From Coenobita brevimanus (taxonomy: Eukaryota > Arthropoda > Malacostraca > Decapoda > Coenobitidae): 64,000 nt of DNA. The DNA lies in assembly GCA_032717465.1 (NCBI GenBank), contig CM064655.1, forward strand, positions 20,076,551 to 20,140,550. The letters run 5' to 3'. Below, in pieces: positions 1-11,894 of this stretch (positions are counted from its first letter, which is position 1; the number at the start of each line of letters is the position of its first letter). The notes below the pieces were generated by a model. It was not told where the DNA came from and made no database searches. It saw only the letters and a program-made list of their open reading frames with translations. The position numbers were made by a program, and so were the translations under genes.

Positions 1-172
1 CCTGCCTGCTGGTGCGGCTGGAGGCCATCACCAGTGTTGTACTCCCGTGGGCAGCTACAGGAGGAGAGGGGACGTGCCCTTCTCTCCCCAGTTGTGGCTG
101 GAGGCTGTTACTAGTTCCTGTTGGAGGGGAGGGGGAAGGAGCAGCAAACAACCGATCGGGGGCTGTCTCTGT
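1..172. other. GC-rich sequence before minisatellite
   Basis: The window opens in GC-rich DNA with no gene I can recognise. Phrases such as ggctggaggc recur at about 17 and 101, loosely resembling the repeat words of the 63.0-63.4 kb minisatellite (GTGGCCGTTACCGC type). The likeness is weak and was judged by eye. Confidence 0.3.
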
Positions 173-180
173 TTAGGAGC

Positions 181-348
181 GGCTGAGGCCGTCTCCTTTT
201 AGCGAGCGGCTGAGGCCGTCTCCTTTTGGCAAGCGGCTGAGGCTGTCTCCTTTTAGTGAGCAGCTGAGGCCTTCTCCGTTCGTGAGCGGCTGAGGCCTTC
301 TCCGTTCATGAGCGGCTGAGGCTGTCTCCTTTTGAGTATGGCTGGAGG
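181..348. repeat. 27-bp minisatellite, about 6 units
   Basis: The core ggctgaggc recurs at 181, 208, 235, 262, 289 and 316 with an exact 27-bp spacing, followed by a degenerate unit near 341 (ggctggagg). Twenty-seven is nine codons. On the minus strand an open frame (173-496, 107 codons) reads through all units as a nine-residue repeat of the type KGDGLSRSL. The frame is Ser/Pro/Thr-rich and matches no family I know, so translation is unproven. Confidence 0.8.
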
Positions 349-496
349 CTGTCACAGGGGTGCTGCTCGGGACTAGAGCTTTAGTCCCACCCCAAACCTG
401 TCGAGGGCTAGTCCGGTTGAGAGATAGTGCCCCCGGACTGAAATCTTCTGGCTGGGTCTGTTGCGGGTAATATGGGCGCGGGACCGTAGTGGACAT

Positions 497-1505
497 ATGT
501 CCCTCTAGCTGGGATGACCTGCGCTCCTTACCAACCCCTCCGTGGTTTCCTCCTGGGGTGGGGATCAGAACGTCTTGGTGGTGGTTCGCCGTGGCAGGTA
601 TTTCAGAAACATCAGCTGATGGGAGCTGGATAAAAAAAGGCCTATTTTGCCGGGGTCAATGGGATTGGATTAGGATCGAGGCAGATTACTGATCCAGAAG
701 AGTCACACCAAAACAGTCCAGCAGTTTCGGATTGGCTTGTCCAGTTGCCATGGCGACACCCCAATGACCCACCTGACCAATGGTGGCTGAAATTTCAAAC
801 TGGGTGATTTTCTCAGCAGTAATTCTGCTCTCATTTTCAGCAATACGGTCCCATTACTGATGAAAACAGACACAGGGAAGTCCCTTATACTCACCTTAGT
901 AACTGGCAGTAACATTTTATCAGAATACTATGAGAAAAACATGTAACTACGGCATTACAATGTAGGAGCTGATGCTATATTTGATTTGGTGTGACGTCAC
1001 AATCCAGGATCACTCAGCTCAGTCCACCTCAGGGAAGTGGATTGCCTCATACCGATCTGGGATCAACTTTCACTTCAATCCAGGACCTGGACTGTGCCTC
1101 GCCAAAACAGGATCAGCTGTCTGGACTGACTTTCTCTCGATCCGGGATCGATCCGAGATTAAACTTTCTCTCGCCAAAATGTGCCCAAACATGCTGTCGC
1201 CGTCAGCCATTGCCAGTGTGTTTACACTCCTTGTGGTGCAATTACAAGTTGTTGCTGATATGAATTGGTATAAAATTGTGTTGAACTAGGTACATTTAAT
1301 TAATAATAACCACAAATATTTGATAATAGGACCAGCAAGTGATAATTTGCTGTGACAATGAAAAATGACACCATAGAGTCGGCGCCTTAGACTTGCTAGT
1401 ATTAAATCCTCAAATACTTTTTTTCCCCATAAAATAACTACCTTATTACAGGATGTGTCATAGCACTTGTTGCATCAGATCATTCAGAAAATTTGGTATA
1501 TATAA
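497..1505. other. No recognisable gene
   Basis: Nothing here can be assigned. Around 1000-1170 there is a short cluster of related words (gatccgggatc, gatctgggatc, atccaggacc), and the only frames are short with no recognisable family signature. From about 1270 the sequence becomes AT-rich. Confidence 0.4.
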
Positions 1506-1719
1506 GTAATCACTCGATTATCCAGATGCTCTGTATCTGGACATGCTCCGTATCTGAGTGTTAGGCTTTGTCTGTATTATGGCAATATCCAGTTATCTTT
1601 ATTCATATCCAGACATAAAATTTCTGTCATCACCAGCTGGGCAGCCTACAAATTCAAAAAATTGGTAGGGCAGCTGGCTGGTCTCTCTCTGGCCATGCGC
1701 AGGTAGTAGATGCAACCCA

Positions 1720-2460
1720 CCAGCTGAGCAAAAATGACCATCTACCTCCTCACCGAACAGGCAAAGTCTCCAAGCAAAATTCCGTGGCATTAGGGTGGCC
1801 ATGGACGCTCTGCTGCCCACAGATGACCTGGAGCTGTATGCTATTGGGGCTGTTGCTGTGGCCTATATATCAAATAATAGAAAAAGGAGGAAAAAACGGA
1901 CCAAATAGGCAAAAGACTGGTTGATGAGAAGGAGTAAATTGTCCCATCTGACTCTGTTGAAAGAAATGCGGTGCAAGAAAGACTGACGCCTGATGGCCTG
2001 CGGTACCTCACACACACTGTTTGCCTGAACCTGACCGGAGCCTGACCACGAAAATCTGTCCGCGACAGATCCCAGGACGACCGTTGAGGATGCCTGCACA
2101 GGCGCCTGTTCCCTATCCACACACACCCAGGTTTGCCTGAACAGGCCGGCCTCTGCAGGCCACTGGACAGGCTCGCCTGTGTGTGTATGGCCCGCTTAAC
2201 CCACAAACTGAGCAAAAATGGCCATCCACCTCCTTACCGAATGGTCAGAGTCCCATGACCACCCAGATCACTTGGACGCTCCTGGCTGTGCATGAGTACA
2301 GACCCTAACCCACAGGCTGAGCAAAATGGCCATCTGCCTTCTCACTGAACGGTCAAAGTCCCCCAGTCAGCCAGATCATTCAGATGTTCCCGGGCACGTG
2401 CAGCCGTCTACATCCCTACCAAATGGTCAAAGTCACCTGGCAGGCCAGATTACTCAGACA
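1720..2460 (+). repeat. Degenerate ~110-bp tandem repeat
   Basis: The phrase ctgagcaaaaatggccatc followed by a CTCACCGAA-type word and a CAAAGTC-type word occurs near 1723, 2209 and 2319, with a partial unit near 2417. The 2209 and 2319 units lie 110 bp apart and continue into a similar ccagatca-ctt segment. The array lies upstream of the Tigger transposase and may be part of that element's 5' non-coding DNA. Confidence 0.55.
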
Positions 2461-2757
2461 CTTCACGATGCCATGATATACAGCGGATACAGTGTTGCTG
2501 CTGCATGGCAACATTTGCCTGGTCGAATGAAAATGACCCTTGCATTCATACAGTAGATCAGTTGGCATTTTTTACTTTATAGCCAAGCGTGGGTAGAGAC
2601 ATGGTAACATTGTGCTCACATGGTGGTACTGCACCTCAGTTCCCACTGTTGTCTCTCTCAAGTGTGGACGTGCTTGGCCAAGTTGTTACCATGGCAACTT
2701 CCACTGTTGCATTTGTGGTGGTTCCTTACCTTCTTCAGTGGCATTCTCGTATGTGTG

Positions 2758-4624
2758 ATGATGGCCTCACTGGCACCCAAGAAACGAAAGAGGAAGGTTT
2801 TGACTTTGGAGAAGAAGTGTGAGATAACTGAGCAAAGTTGATGCAGGCTGCACCACTTCACGCATTCTGCAGAAATATGATCTGGCCTGTTCAACTTTGA
2901 TATCAAGAATTCATGGCCCAAGCTGACTCAGTACGGACATGACCACATTTGTGCCACTCAGAAGGGCGATATTAAGGTGATGTCTTAGCCCCACCACGCC
3001 ACCATCAACAGCTGACTTTGATTTGGTTCTGCCAGCAACAGTGTGCTGGCCAGCTTGTATGTGGAACCGAGTTGAAGGTAGCAGCCGAGAAGTTTGCACG
3101 CCTACAGTACACAACTTGCATGACTTCAAGGCATCTGAAGGTTGGCTCATCTGGCTCAAACTTCAATATGGACTTACTGGCCATAAGACACAAGGGGAGG
3201 CTTTGGATGTGACAGGAGAGGATGTATATCCGTTTCCTCAGAATGTGCAGTGCCTGATCGAGGACAAGGGCCTTGCTCTTGGTTAAGTGCACAGTGCCGA
3301 TGAAGCTGGCTTCATCTACTGCTCCTTGCTCGCCAACACCCTGGGAGATGAGAGGGAGAAGACTGCCTGGTCAGAAGTCGTCCAAACAGTGTGTCTCAAT
3401 TTTGAGCTGCGCCAATGCTAACGGGATTCACTGCCTCACGCTCATTATTATTGAACACGCAAAACAACCACGCTGTCTCTGTGAGTTGATGGATAGCCAG
3501 CCTGTTGTGTGGTACCATTCTCTGAAGGCCTGGTTTACCTGAAAGATCTTCAGAGATTGGTTCCACAGACACTTTGTTAAGGAGGAACTTAGTATCCTTC
3601 ACGACCAGGTGAAGGCACTCCTGATCCTCGACAATGCCCCTGTGCATCCGTCTGAGAAGGAATTGGTCACTGATAATATTAGGTCATATCAGGTGTGTAT
3701 CTCTGCCACCTAATACTACTGCTTTCATTCAACCAGTGGACCAAGGTGTGATAGTGGCAGCAAAGAGCCTGTATCGTCGGAGGTTCCTCGACGAGGTGAT
3801 GGTAGTGCTAGAGGACCTTCAAGGGATGGACACATGGGGAGCTGACCTTGGAAAATCTTTACCATTACAACAGCGTCTGCGGTGATCAACTGGGTGAATG
3901 CTTGGAAGGAAGTGTCCGGCAAAACCCTCAAAAGTGGTTGGTTAAATCTCCTTCAGGGATAAGAGGCCTCGCACGATTTTGAGGGATTTGACGCAGATGA
4001 TTTCCACCTTCGTCTACGTACGGTAGGCAAGGATGTGGATGTCGACGATGTGAGGGAGTGGTTGGACGATGACGGCGGCGATCTTGGTTATCAGACGTTG
4101 TCTGATGGGGCAATTGCTGCTGCTGTCCCTGCGGAGCCAACAGAGGACAGTGACAAAGCTGAGGACAAGAACCCTGGCTCCGAGCACCCCACCACTCCAT
4201 CACTCCCTCATCTTGGTGCTCTACGTGCTGGCATAAAGCAGGTGCTCAAATATGCCGAGCACCCACACTGCGACAGGGAGTTGGTTCCACTGAAGCTGGT
4301 GATGGATCTGCAGGCAGTCAGAGATGCAGTCATCCTCTGTCAGAATCATCGCACCTATCGTCAGTCCAAGATTAACTTATTTTTCAAGCTTACCACCCCC
4401 AAGTGTGCAAGCCAGTTCACCCCACCACCACCACCACCTCGTCCACATCTTTACTCTCAGACCCACAACCAAGCACAATGACAGCCATTGAGTCGCCGGG
4501 AGACATGAGCTTGCGGCTGTCCTCAGAGTCTCATAAGGTGGGTAGACCTCCATCACCCCGCCACATGTCTCTACTCATTGCCCAGCTCCAGCGGTTGGAG
4601 GAGGAAGTGTTTGACATATGTTAA
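2758..4624 (+). pseudogene. Tigger/CENP-B-like DDE transposase, broken by frameshifts
   Basis: The start (2758 or 2761) opens with a basic run, APKKRKRKVLTLEKKCEI, typical of the N-terminal psq/CENP-B helix-turn-helix of Tigger transposases. A second DNA-binding helix region follows at about 3060-3230, with the phrase DFKASEGWL split between frames. The DDE_1 core is seen as ADEAGFIYC near 3300, LLILDNAPVHPSEKE near 3620 and LPPNTTAFIQPVDQGVI near 3700. The acidic C-terminal part at 4035-4481 ends with a NLFFKLTTPK motif. In life the enzyme cuts and pastes the transposon at TA sites. Here the domains are scattered over several frames with stops, so no active enzyme can be made. The length, about 1.87 kb, fits a Tigger gene. 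Confidence 0.85.
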
Positions 4625-5029
4625 GTGATTTTGTTAGCCATTAGACCACATGGGATTACTGTACACCAGCTGGAGGCTAGCAGGTTACGACGTCAGTCCT
4701 GTGTTCACTGGGTGGTAAGTACTGCAGTGTACAATACACTTCATTATTAAAATTCTTTTTGCAACCTTCATCTTTTTCATTTATTTATTTGTGGATTTTT
4801 AATGTTTATGCATTGTTTTCTTAGTGTCTAGCATTATATTGATATTCCTATGTGTGTTTTGATGTCTATACATCCGAAAGACCGAAGAACACTGCCACAA
4901 TTAGGAGAGGTACTGTACAAATAGATTGGGAATAGGTAAGGTATTGCTCCGTACCCGGATTTCGTTCCTGTTCAGATGTACCAGTGGCTCCATTGCGTCA
5001 GATAACAGAGGAATTACAAAAGACTGTAT

Positions 5030-5031
<2 letters not shown>

Positions 5032-5075
<44 letters not shown>
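5032..5075. repeat. (TA)n microsatellite
   Basis: About 44 bp of pure TA. It directly adjoins the 5'-truncated start of LINE-2 copy A. Confidence 0.95.
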
Positions 5076-5077
<2 letters not shown>

Positions 5078-5305
5078 TATATGGAAGTATGGAGAGCAAG
5101 CGACTAATGAGGAGAGTGTATGTGAGTGGGGTGGAAGAGGGGAGAGAGAGGGGGAGGCCAAGGATGAGGTGGAGGGATGGAATGGAGAGGTATATGAGAG
5201 AGGGTGTGTGAGCTGTGAGCAGGGCAGTGAAATGACGGGGGACAGGACGACATGGAGGTAATTTGTTTGTGGCCACCTCTTACAGGATTAACGCATCTGG
5301 CATTA
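5076..5305 (+). mobile_element. LINE-2 copy A, 3' fragment
   Basis: This corresponds to the last ~200 bp of the LINE-2 reading frame plus its short 3' UTR. It encodes a degraded form of the Arg/Gly-rich end (GRGRPRMRW type) seen in copies B, C and F. It finishes with ggccacc...aggattaacgcatctggcatt and then a short (gata)n tail. The 3' end agrees with copies B, C, F and G, while the 5' side is truncated at the (TA)n array. No enzyme domain remains. Confidence 0.8.
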
Positions 5306-5706
5306 GATAGATAGACACGTTATATGATACTGTACTGCATTAGAAAGGCACAAAGCAACAGCAGTGACTTTGAGGAGTTTCCTGCTACCTGCACTGCCTA
5401 GTGAAGGATCCTCATTAGCATCAGGCCAGTCATCATTGACTGAAACGGTGCGTGCATAACTTATTACTTTATGCCTTTCTTATGTAATTTTCTTATGTTT
5501 GTTCTGCATTAGATAAGAGGATATATTATCTTTGGAAAGCATATCAGCAAACACGTTTGGCCATACAAAAGTCTGAGGGGAATGTAGGAGTTAGGCTGGA
5601 GATGAAGTTAACACATTAGCTCTACTGTAAAGTCTTGATTTTTCTTATATGGTACCTTAGGTTAACATATTAGCTGAACAACTGAAGGGGTGGGGGGATG
5701 ATTGAA
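5306..5706. other. No recognisable gene
   Basis: AT-rich sequence with no supported coding or repeat signal. Confidence 0.4.
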
Positions 5707-6225
5707 CAGTGACCCCTTGGTTATCACATATAATTGGTTCTGAGCCTAGTGCATGATAACGAAATTGTGCGATAACAAAAAGCACAGAACCTATGGGATT
5801 TATCTTAATCTGTATTCCACTTGTAAACCCAAATTTTCCGTTATAACAATTTAAACCCACCAAATTCATACTTATTGTTATGGTAAGCACCAGAAACACA
5901 ATAGTTATGGGCAAGGTAATAGATAATGATGAAATGGGTACAATAAGGAAGAAGCACGTAAGATATGAGGCCTGAGATGGGCTTGAGGTAAGGGGTTCTG
6001 AGGCTCAGGGAGCAGAGATTTAGTGGTCTCCATCTTTGATTCCCTCAAAGCCATAAAAAAAACACAGATTTTACACCATCACCGTTGGCAGAAACCAACT
6101 CTGGTGCACTATAATTATTATTTTTTTCCCAAGTAATGCAGGATAACGTCAGGAACGTAGACTTTCATCCAGCAGTAATAACTAAAACTCTTGTAACCAA
6201 GTGCAGGATAACTAAGTGATCACTA
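5707..6225. mobile_element. Tigger/mariner-type MITE
   Basis: The left end reads CAGTGACCCCTTGGTTATC. The right end on the other strand reads TAGTGATCACTTAGTTATC, about 15 of 19 positions identical. The CAGT-start and the CCTTGGTTATC pattern resemble Tigger-type termini. No transposase is encoded in the 519 bp. The expected TA target duplication is not preserved, so the element is probably old. Confidence 0.55.
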
Positions 6226-7759
6226 CATGTAACTTCTCCTCCATCAGTTTTTTTCTCATAAACCTTCAACTCAGTTATACCAGCAGACCTACACTGCCTA
6301 TTTGAACAAATTCTACACCACTGTCATAAGCCCAACAACCCACCTTCATCCCAGCCTGTCCCACCCACACCTTTCTACCCTGATCCCAGCTCAATAAAAA
6401 GGGGTTTAAATATTCGAATCTTGGAAACCACTGCCTGATTTCAGCCTCTGGATTCATATGCTTGACCTGAATCAGGCTCATTTAACATGAATGGACCTGA
6501 TGGCCCAAAAGGACCTGAAGTAAGTTAAATAAAGAGTCCACTTGAACTGGCCTCAATATCTTAAATTAACTAAGCCGGATATCACCTGACTTAATCTGAT
6601 TCCTTAACTAATCTAATTTGACCTAACTGAATGTGAACTGAGCAAAACTGAACTACTGTACTGAACTTCTGATCTGAACAGGTCTGAACACGGCTGAAAC
6701 GGCCTCAGCAGACTAGAATGGATCTAGGCTGATCTGAACGGATGTGAATGAACCGAAAGTGACTGCAGCTGAGCAGTTTGGTTGTTGCTGTTGTTGTTGT
6801 TGTTTAAACCCAGTCCGTCTAGTCAAGCATACCTGTCGACCACAGGTAAGCAACTGCTTCTGTAGGACTGTCCTACAGGTATGGTACAGTACATTGACAT
6901 GCAGGGATCCAACCTCCTCTGGCCTTGTGGTGAACTGTGCCTCACTAGGGTCCTTTCCACAGCACGATACAGAAAAATATGAGAAAGTTTAACTCCCATG
7001 TGGACGCTGAAGCTGCTCTACGCAGCTTGAACAGTGTCGTCACGTACAGGCTCTTGTCAGCGCCTTTAACTGGGTGTGAAGTGGCATAAATGGATACAGA
7101 CAGACCTAAATGAACGGTCTGATGTGGCTGCAGATTCTGAAGTAACCAGAAAAGACCTGGAACTGAATTAACTACACTTGTATTATGGGGAACTCCCAGA
7201 ACAGGGTACATTATCTCAGCCTTTGGATGGACTACAATTTTAACTTTTTAAAGTCATGTCAGTGCACATTTGGTAGCCTACTGTGTGCATTTCTCAAATA
7301 ATGACATCATATTTTTTATGCACAGTAATCATGAATAAAATGATGTTTGCCATTATAAAGACTGTCAAGGAGCATCAAAGGCAAGGGGGGGGGGGGAATG
7401 ACTCCTTTTTCTGCTGCATCATGATGCAGTAGCTACACTATCATTTTATTATAATGTTATCTTTTTTTATGGTGCTGCCTTGATGATAGTGATACTTTTT
7501 TCTAACTGACGTAAGTGAACCTGAATGGACCTGAAGTGGAGGAATGAACAAGAAATAATGAAGCTGGACATAAACTGGTGTAAATAAACCAGAATTGTTT
7601 TGACAGGGCTGGAGAGGATATGAAGATCTGTCCAAACCTGAACTGTCCTTACTGACCCTGAAGTGATATGATGACCTGGAGGAACCTGTACGACTTTAGT
7701 GGCTATTGCTAGAACTGCATGAGTCAGTAGTAACCTGAATAGACCTGGATTGATATGAC
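6226..7759. repeat. Degenerate ACCTGAA-rich sequence, no gene
   Basis: Words such as ggacctga, acctgaatgg and gatctgaac recur irregularly at 6480-6740, 7080-7170 and 7510-7760. The same wording resumes at about 10135-10195, on the far side of the hAT/RTE insertion, which fits an old degenerate satellite split by that insertion. A poly-G run lies at 7384-7396 and a short (gttgtt)n run near 6780-6805. No coding signal is supported. Confidence 0.45.
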
Positions 7760-7825
7760 AATGTCAACAGTGGCGTACTGAGGGGGGGGGGATGCGACCA
7801 TGGCCCCGCCTTGTGCAACATACTG

Positions 7826-7845
7826 TATATATATATATATATATA
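7826..7845. repeat. (TA)n at 3' end of RTE LINE
   Basis: Twenty bp of TA adjoin the (ATC)n tail of the minus-strand RTE element. Confidence 0.9.
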
Positions 7846-9700
7846 ATCATCATCATCAGCCATAACTGGTCCACTGCTGTACAAAGGCCTCCCCCAACCT
7901 TTTCCACGAATTCCTTGACTGAGCCACTCTTTGCCACGTTTTCCTTGCAAATTTCTCTATCTCATCTCTCCACCTCCTGTCTGGTCTTTTTCTGCAACGC
8001 TTACAATCTCTTGGTGTCCAGTCAGTCAGCCCCTTGCTCCATCGGTTATCCATTATTCTTGCTATATGGCCTGCCCACCTCCATTTCTGTTCTTTTATAA
8101 CTTCTATAATATCTTTGACTTTAGTCTGCTCTCTCACCCAACTTGATCTTTTCCTGTCTCTTAAAGATATTCCCAACATTGACCTTTCCATTGCTCTCTG
8201 AGAACGGATTAATTATTTTCCATTGATTTTGTCAGTTTCCAGGTCTCACAACCATACGTCATAGCTGGAATTACACATTCGTTATATACTTTTCGTTTCA
8301 TACAAACTGGCAAGCTACTTTTCATAATGTCTCTGTTTATTGAAAGCTTTCCATCCAATTGTAATGCGTCTTTTTATTTCGCTATCATGATCTTTCGTTA
8401 ATTTTACTACTTGTCCCAAGTAGTTGTACTCCTTAACTTCTTCAAGATATTTCATCGCTTATTCTGATGACGCTCTTTGGTGTTTGTGGATTAAACATTA
8501 CTTTAGTTTTACTCCGGTTCATCTCAGTCCTACTTTCAGACTTTCTCTGTTCAGGTCATTTAACATTTCTTGCCATGCCTCCGCTGTTTCTGAGATTAGG
8601 ACAGTGTCATCTGCAAATCTTAAATGGTTTAGCTTTTCTCCATCTATGTTCACTCCATTGTTTTCCCAGTCTAGCTTTCTGAAAATACTTTCTAGGCATG
8701 CTGTAAATAATTTTGGTGAAATTGTATCTCCCTGACGCACGTCCTTCTCAATCTTAATTTTTTCCGAGTCCTTATGCAATTTAACTGTAGCAGTTCCCTC
8801 TTTATATACGTTTTCGAACAGTTTTATAATGTTCTCATTCACTCCTTGTTCTCGCAATGAATTTATAATTGCTATGTGCTCCACTGAATCAAAAGCCTTT
8901 TCGTAATCAATAAAACCTAAGCACAGTGGCTTATTATATTCTGTAGATTTCTCAATTAGCTGATTAATTGTGTGTAGATGATCAGTGGTCGAATACCCGC
9001 TTCGGAATCCTGCCTGTTCACGAGGTTGGTTTTCCTCCAAAATTGTTGTTATTCTATTCGTAAGGACTTTTATGAAGAGTTTGTAAATGACTGATAATAA
9101 GCTAATGGGTCGATAGTTACTAAGATCTTTTGAGCCACCTTTTTTGTAGAGTAAAATAACTATTGCATTACACCATGTTTTGGGAGTTTTCTTGTGTTTT
9201 ATGCAGTGGGTAAATAAGTGAGCAAGTCTATTGTGTACTTTTACTCCTGCATCCAACAGTAAATCTGTTACTATTCCATCTTCTCCCGGAACCTTCCCTC
9301 TTTTCATATTTTTAAGACAAATATTTACTTCGTCTGGTGTTACCTCAGGTATTTCACTTGTGTCAACTGAAAAGTTAGCTATTGGTACTACTGTCTTTGA
9401 TGAATATAGTTCTTTGTAAAATTCTTCAACTCTTTTCACCATCTTATCTCTGCATTTAATGATTTCACCGTTTTTTTTTTCTTTTTTTCAGTGGTCATTT
9501 GTTGCTTTCCTATTGCCATTTTACTTCGGACCTGTTTCAGACTTTTTCCATTTTTGATGGTTTCTTTGATCTGATCCATGTTTCTCTTTCTTTTTTTCTT
9601 CTCTTTGTCTTTTGTTGATAAGCTTATTTAATTCCGCTCGTTCTGTTTCGTCTATCTTTGTTTTTATTTTCATTTCATTTCGTTTTTTCATAAGCTTGAG

Positions 9701-9704
<4 letters not shown>
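7846..9704 (-). mobile_element. RTE-clade LINE, 5'-truncated
   Basis: This minus-strand non-LTR retrotransposon lies inside the hAT element. Its 3' end is ggctgatgatgatgat followed by (TA)n, and its 5'-truncated end also meets a (TA)n array at 9705. The coding part comprises reverse transcriptase and the C-terminal region. A short 3' UTR with a simple-repeat tail is characteristic of RTE elements. The endonuclease domain is missing because of the truncation. Confidence 0.85.
7856..9442 (-). pseudogene. RTE reverse transcriptase, partial
   Basis: The frame at 8519-9442 gives 307 residues of reverse transcriptase. Visible motifs are LLYKKGGSKDLSNYRPISLL, the fingers block EQAGFRSGYSTTDHL, motif A as CLGFIDYEKAFD, and the catalytic FADDTVLIS, which is intact. 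A downstream frame (7856-8191) carries the RTE C-terminus with KWRWAGHIARI and WTPRDCKR. The two pieces are separated by about 330 bp with frame breaks. Known RTE proteins copy element RNA into DNA at a nicked target. This copy cannot do so because it lacks the endonuclease and is frame-shifted. Confidence 0.85.

Positions 9705-9769
<65 letters not shown>
9705..9769. repeat. (TA)n at 5' junction of RTE LINE
   Basis: About 65 bp of TA lie on the truncated 5' side of the RTE LINE. With the array at 7826 they suggest the LINE entered a pre-existing TA tract in the hAT element. Confidence 0.95.
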
Positions 9770-9772
<3 letters not shown>

Positions 9773-10128
9773 TTGTTATTGGGTTATTACACTAGTAAAG
9801 TTGCTTGATCGAAATGAGAGCTTATGATTTTTAGTAGTATAAGGTTATAGGAGAGACTGAATCATAACTCTTTGGCAAAGAGTACTTAAAAATGACTTTA
9901 TAATATGCAGTATTGTCGTATACCCATTCCATATGGCCTCAGAATGGTCATAAAATTGGCCAAAATGCAAAATTTTCTCGGGGGAGGGGGAGGTTTACAG
10001 CGCCCCCCCCAACCCCCCAGCTGTATGGGGTTGCTGCGGTCGCCTAAGTCATGGGCTGCACAGTTAAATAGATTTTTAATAAGCCTCCCCCCCCTTTTCA
10101 ACTTTGTGGGTACGCCACTAAATGTCAA

Positions 10129-11890
10129 TGAGTATAACAAGACCTGCAGTAACGTGAATGGACCAGAAGTTAACCAGAAGTAGCCTTAACTGACCTATGT
10201 GGTAATATACAGTACGGTACCGTATAATGGGGAATTATCAGTTTTAAAAACACGTTTTTCCTATATCATTGGTTGCCACCCCTACAAATTAAAAATCTCT
10301 GTGGTAAGAAATGCATATATGGAAACTGCATACAGTACTATATTTTTAAGTTGTATATAGTACCCCAAAACTTTCTTTCCTTATAAATTTAAAATTATGT
10401 TTGGGCAATATTTGAAAACCCCTGCTAATAGTACACCCTGAGTGGGGTGATATCGGCAAGCTTCTTCTTTTTTTTCTTTTTTTAATACAGCAATGTATTA
10501 AAGTGATCATTACACAAAGTCTTCATAGATATTCTAGCGAAACAAAAATTCAGTTACTGTGTATTATCTTTAAAGTTAATTTAAAATTGTTAAAAACAAA
10601 TAGGACATTTCTCCCAGTTTATTTCACAAGCATCAGAAAGCTTTGCGTTATGCATGAATAGGAAAAAAAAAATGGATACAAGTGCTCTTTAAGCACTGAA
10701 AACAGGTTATACTGGTAAGTACCATAAATTACATACCGTTAATTTGTAATACAATAAGAAATACACTGGTCAGAAACTTTACAGTTTCACTGTTTTAAAT
10801 AATCCTTTTCCTTTAAAAGTCAACACTTTCCGCAGCTATTGTATGTAGACGTAGCCGAGAGGTGTTATCTATAGAGAAGGTTATCTTGTTATTTCGTCGA
10901 TGGGGAGACACCAGGAGAAAGTAATGGTGAGGCGTGTAGGAGATATCAGTGTAGGCCTTCTCTGTTCCGTTATTCTCTTCATATTTTAAGTGGGATGATG
11001 AAATAGGCAGATTTGGGTTGGTGGAGTTTATTGTAAGACAGTTACTTGAATAAAAGTTAAGAGCTTGGCGTGACCCTTAAAGCCTATGGTTAGTAGCAGT
11101 TTGTGCTTGCTGCTGTGCTCCTACTTTACTCTCACTCTCCTACTCCCTATCGCTCGCTCCTTGTCTAACTCTTGTTCTCTCCTGTCCTACTCTGACTTTC
11201 CTACATGTAATATCGGACTTTATCTCCTTCTAGCTTCCGGCTAAAGTGTGTGGGCGTACGTGTGCATACGTTTGTGTGTCTGTCACGTTTCAAGCACATG
11301 TTCAGGGGTGTTTGGCATTCTTGATTCATCTAGGCAAGGTGGATGTCTAGTTGTCTCTTCCGGGAGAACTCAACCATAACTACCTGTTTTACATATTGTT
11401 ACCTATAGCTATATAGTTACATACCGTAGTTACATATAGTATTGTGTTATATTATGCCTACATATATCGCTCGGTCACACCCACTGTGATACTAATGACA
11501 ATAAATATTGTCACGGTGTATTAATACATACATAATTATACACATTACAATTAACTTATAAGTTAATTAAGTGAAATGCATAATATTATAAAAATTACAT
11601 AATTGCATGAATATTGTAAAATTGCAGTTACATCGTGATAATGCTATTGTAGTTATATCATTTTAATGCAACTGTTATGCAAGTGTGTAACATAACATTG
11701 TGTTAATGCCCCTGTTACACAATTGTGTTGGCCATAAAACTGTTCTCACATCTTGTTAATGCAGCTGTTACATAATGTGGTTGTAACAAATTGTAGTTAC
11801 ACCAGAATCAGTACATGAATTGGCAGTAAATCACTGAGTACTGTAGTTTGTTTCCTCCGTTTGTTCACTGTCATTGACCCAAAGTCATTC
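10129..11890. other. No gene; AT-rich with degenerate short repeats
   Basis: No coding region is supported. At 11390-11830 an irregular repeat of 35-40 bp can be seen, built of words like tgtagttacat, taatgcaactgttac and acaattgtg. A CT-rich stretch (ctcactctcctactccc) lies at 11120-11200. Confidence 0.45.
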
Positions 11891-11894
11891 TTAA

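Larger units (their letters stand above)
1506..4919 (+). mobile_element. Tigger-like (pogo/Tc1-mariner) DNA transposon, boundaries tentative
   Basis: This span contains a decayed Tigger transposase (2758-4624). Possible ends are near 1506, where ctcgattatccagatgctc resembles Tigger-type termini, and near 4916. Read on the minus strand the right end starts TA-CAGTACCTCTCC, and TA is the target duplication expected of this superfamily. The two ends match only partly, for example TCTGTATCTGGACATG against TTCGGTCTTTCGGATG. The presence of a Tigger element is therefore secure, but its limits are not. Confidence 0.5.
7768..10120. mobile_element. hAT element with 8-bp target duplication, host of an RTE insertion
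   Basis: The element is flanked by identical 8-bp duplications AATGTCAA at 7760-7767 and 10121-10128. Its ends are inverted: left CAGTGGCGTAC followed by a G run, and right, on the other strand, TAGTGGCGTAC. An 8-bp duplication and a CAGTGGCG terminus are typical of hAT transposons. Removing the RTE insertion and its (TA)n flanks leaves only about 400 bp with no transposase. This is therefore a non-autonomous hAT copy that later received a LINE. Confidence 0.85.
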
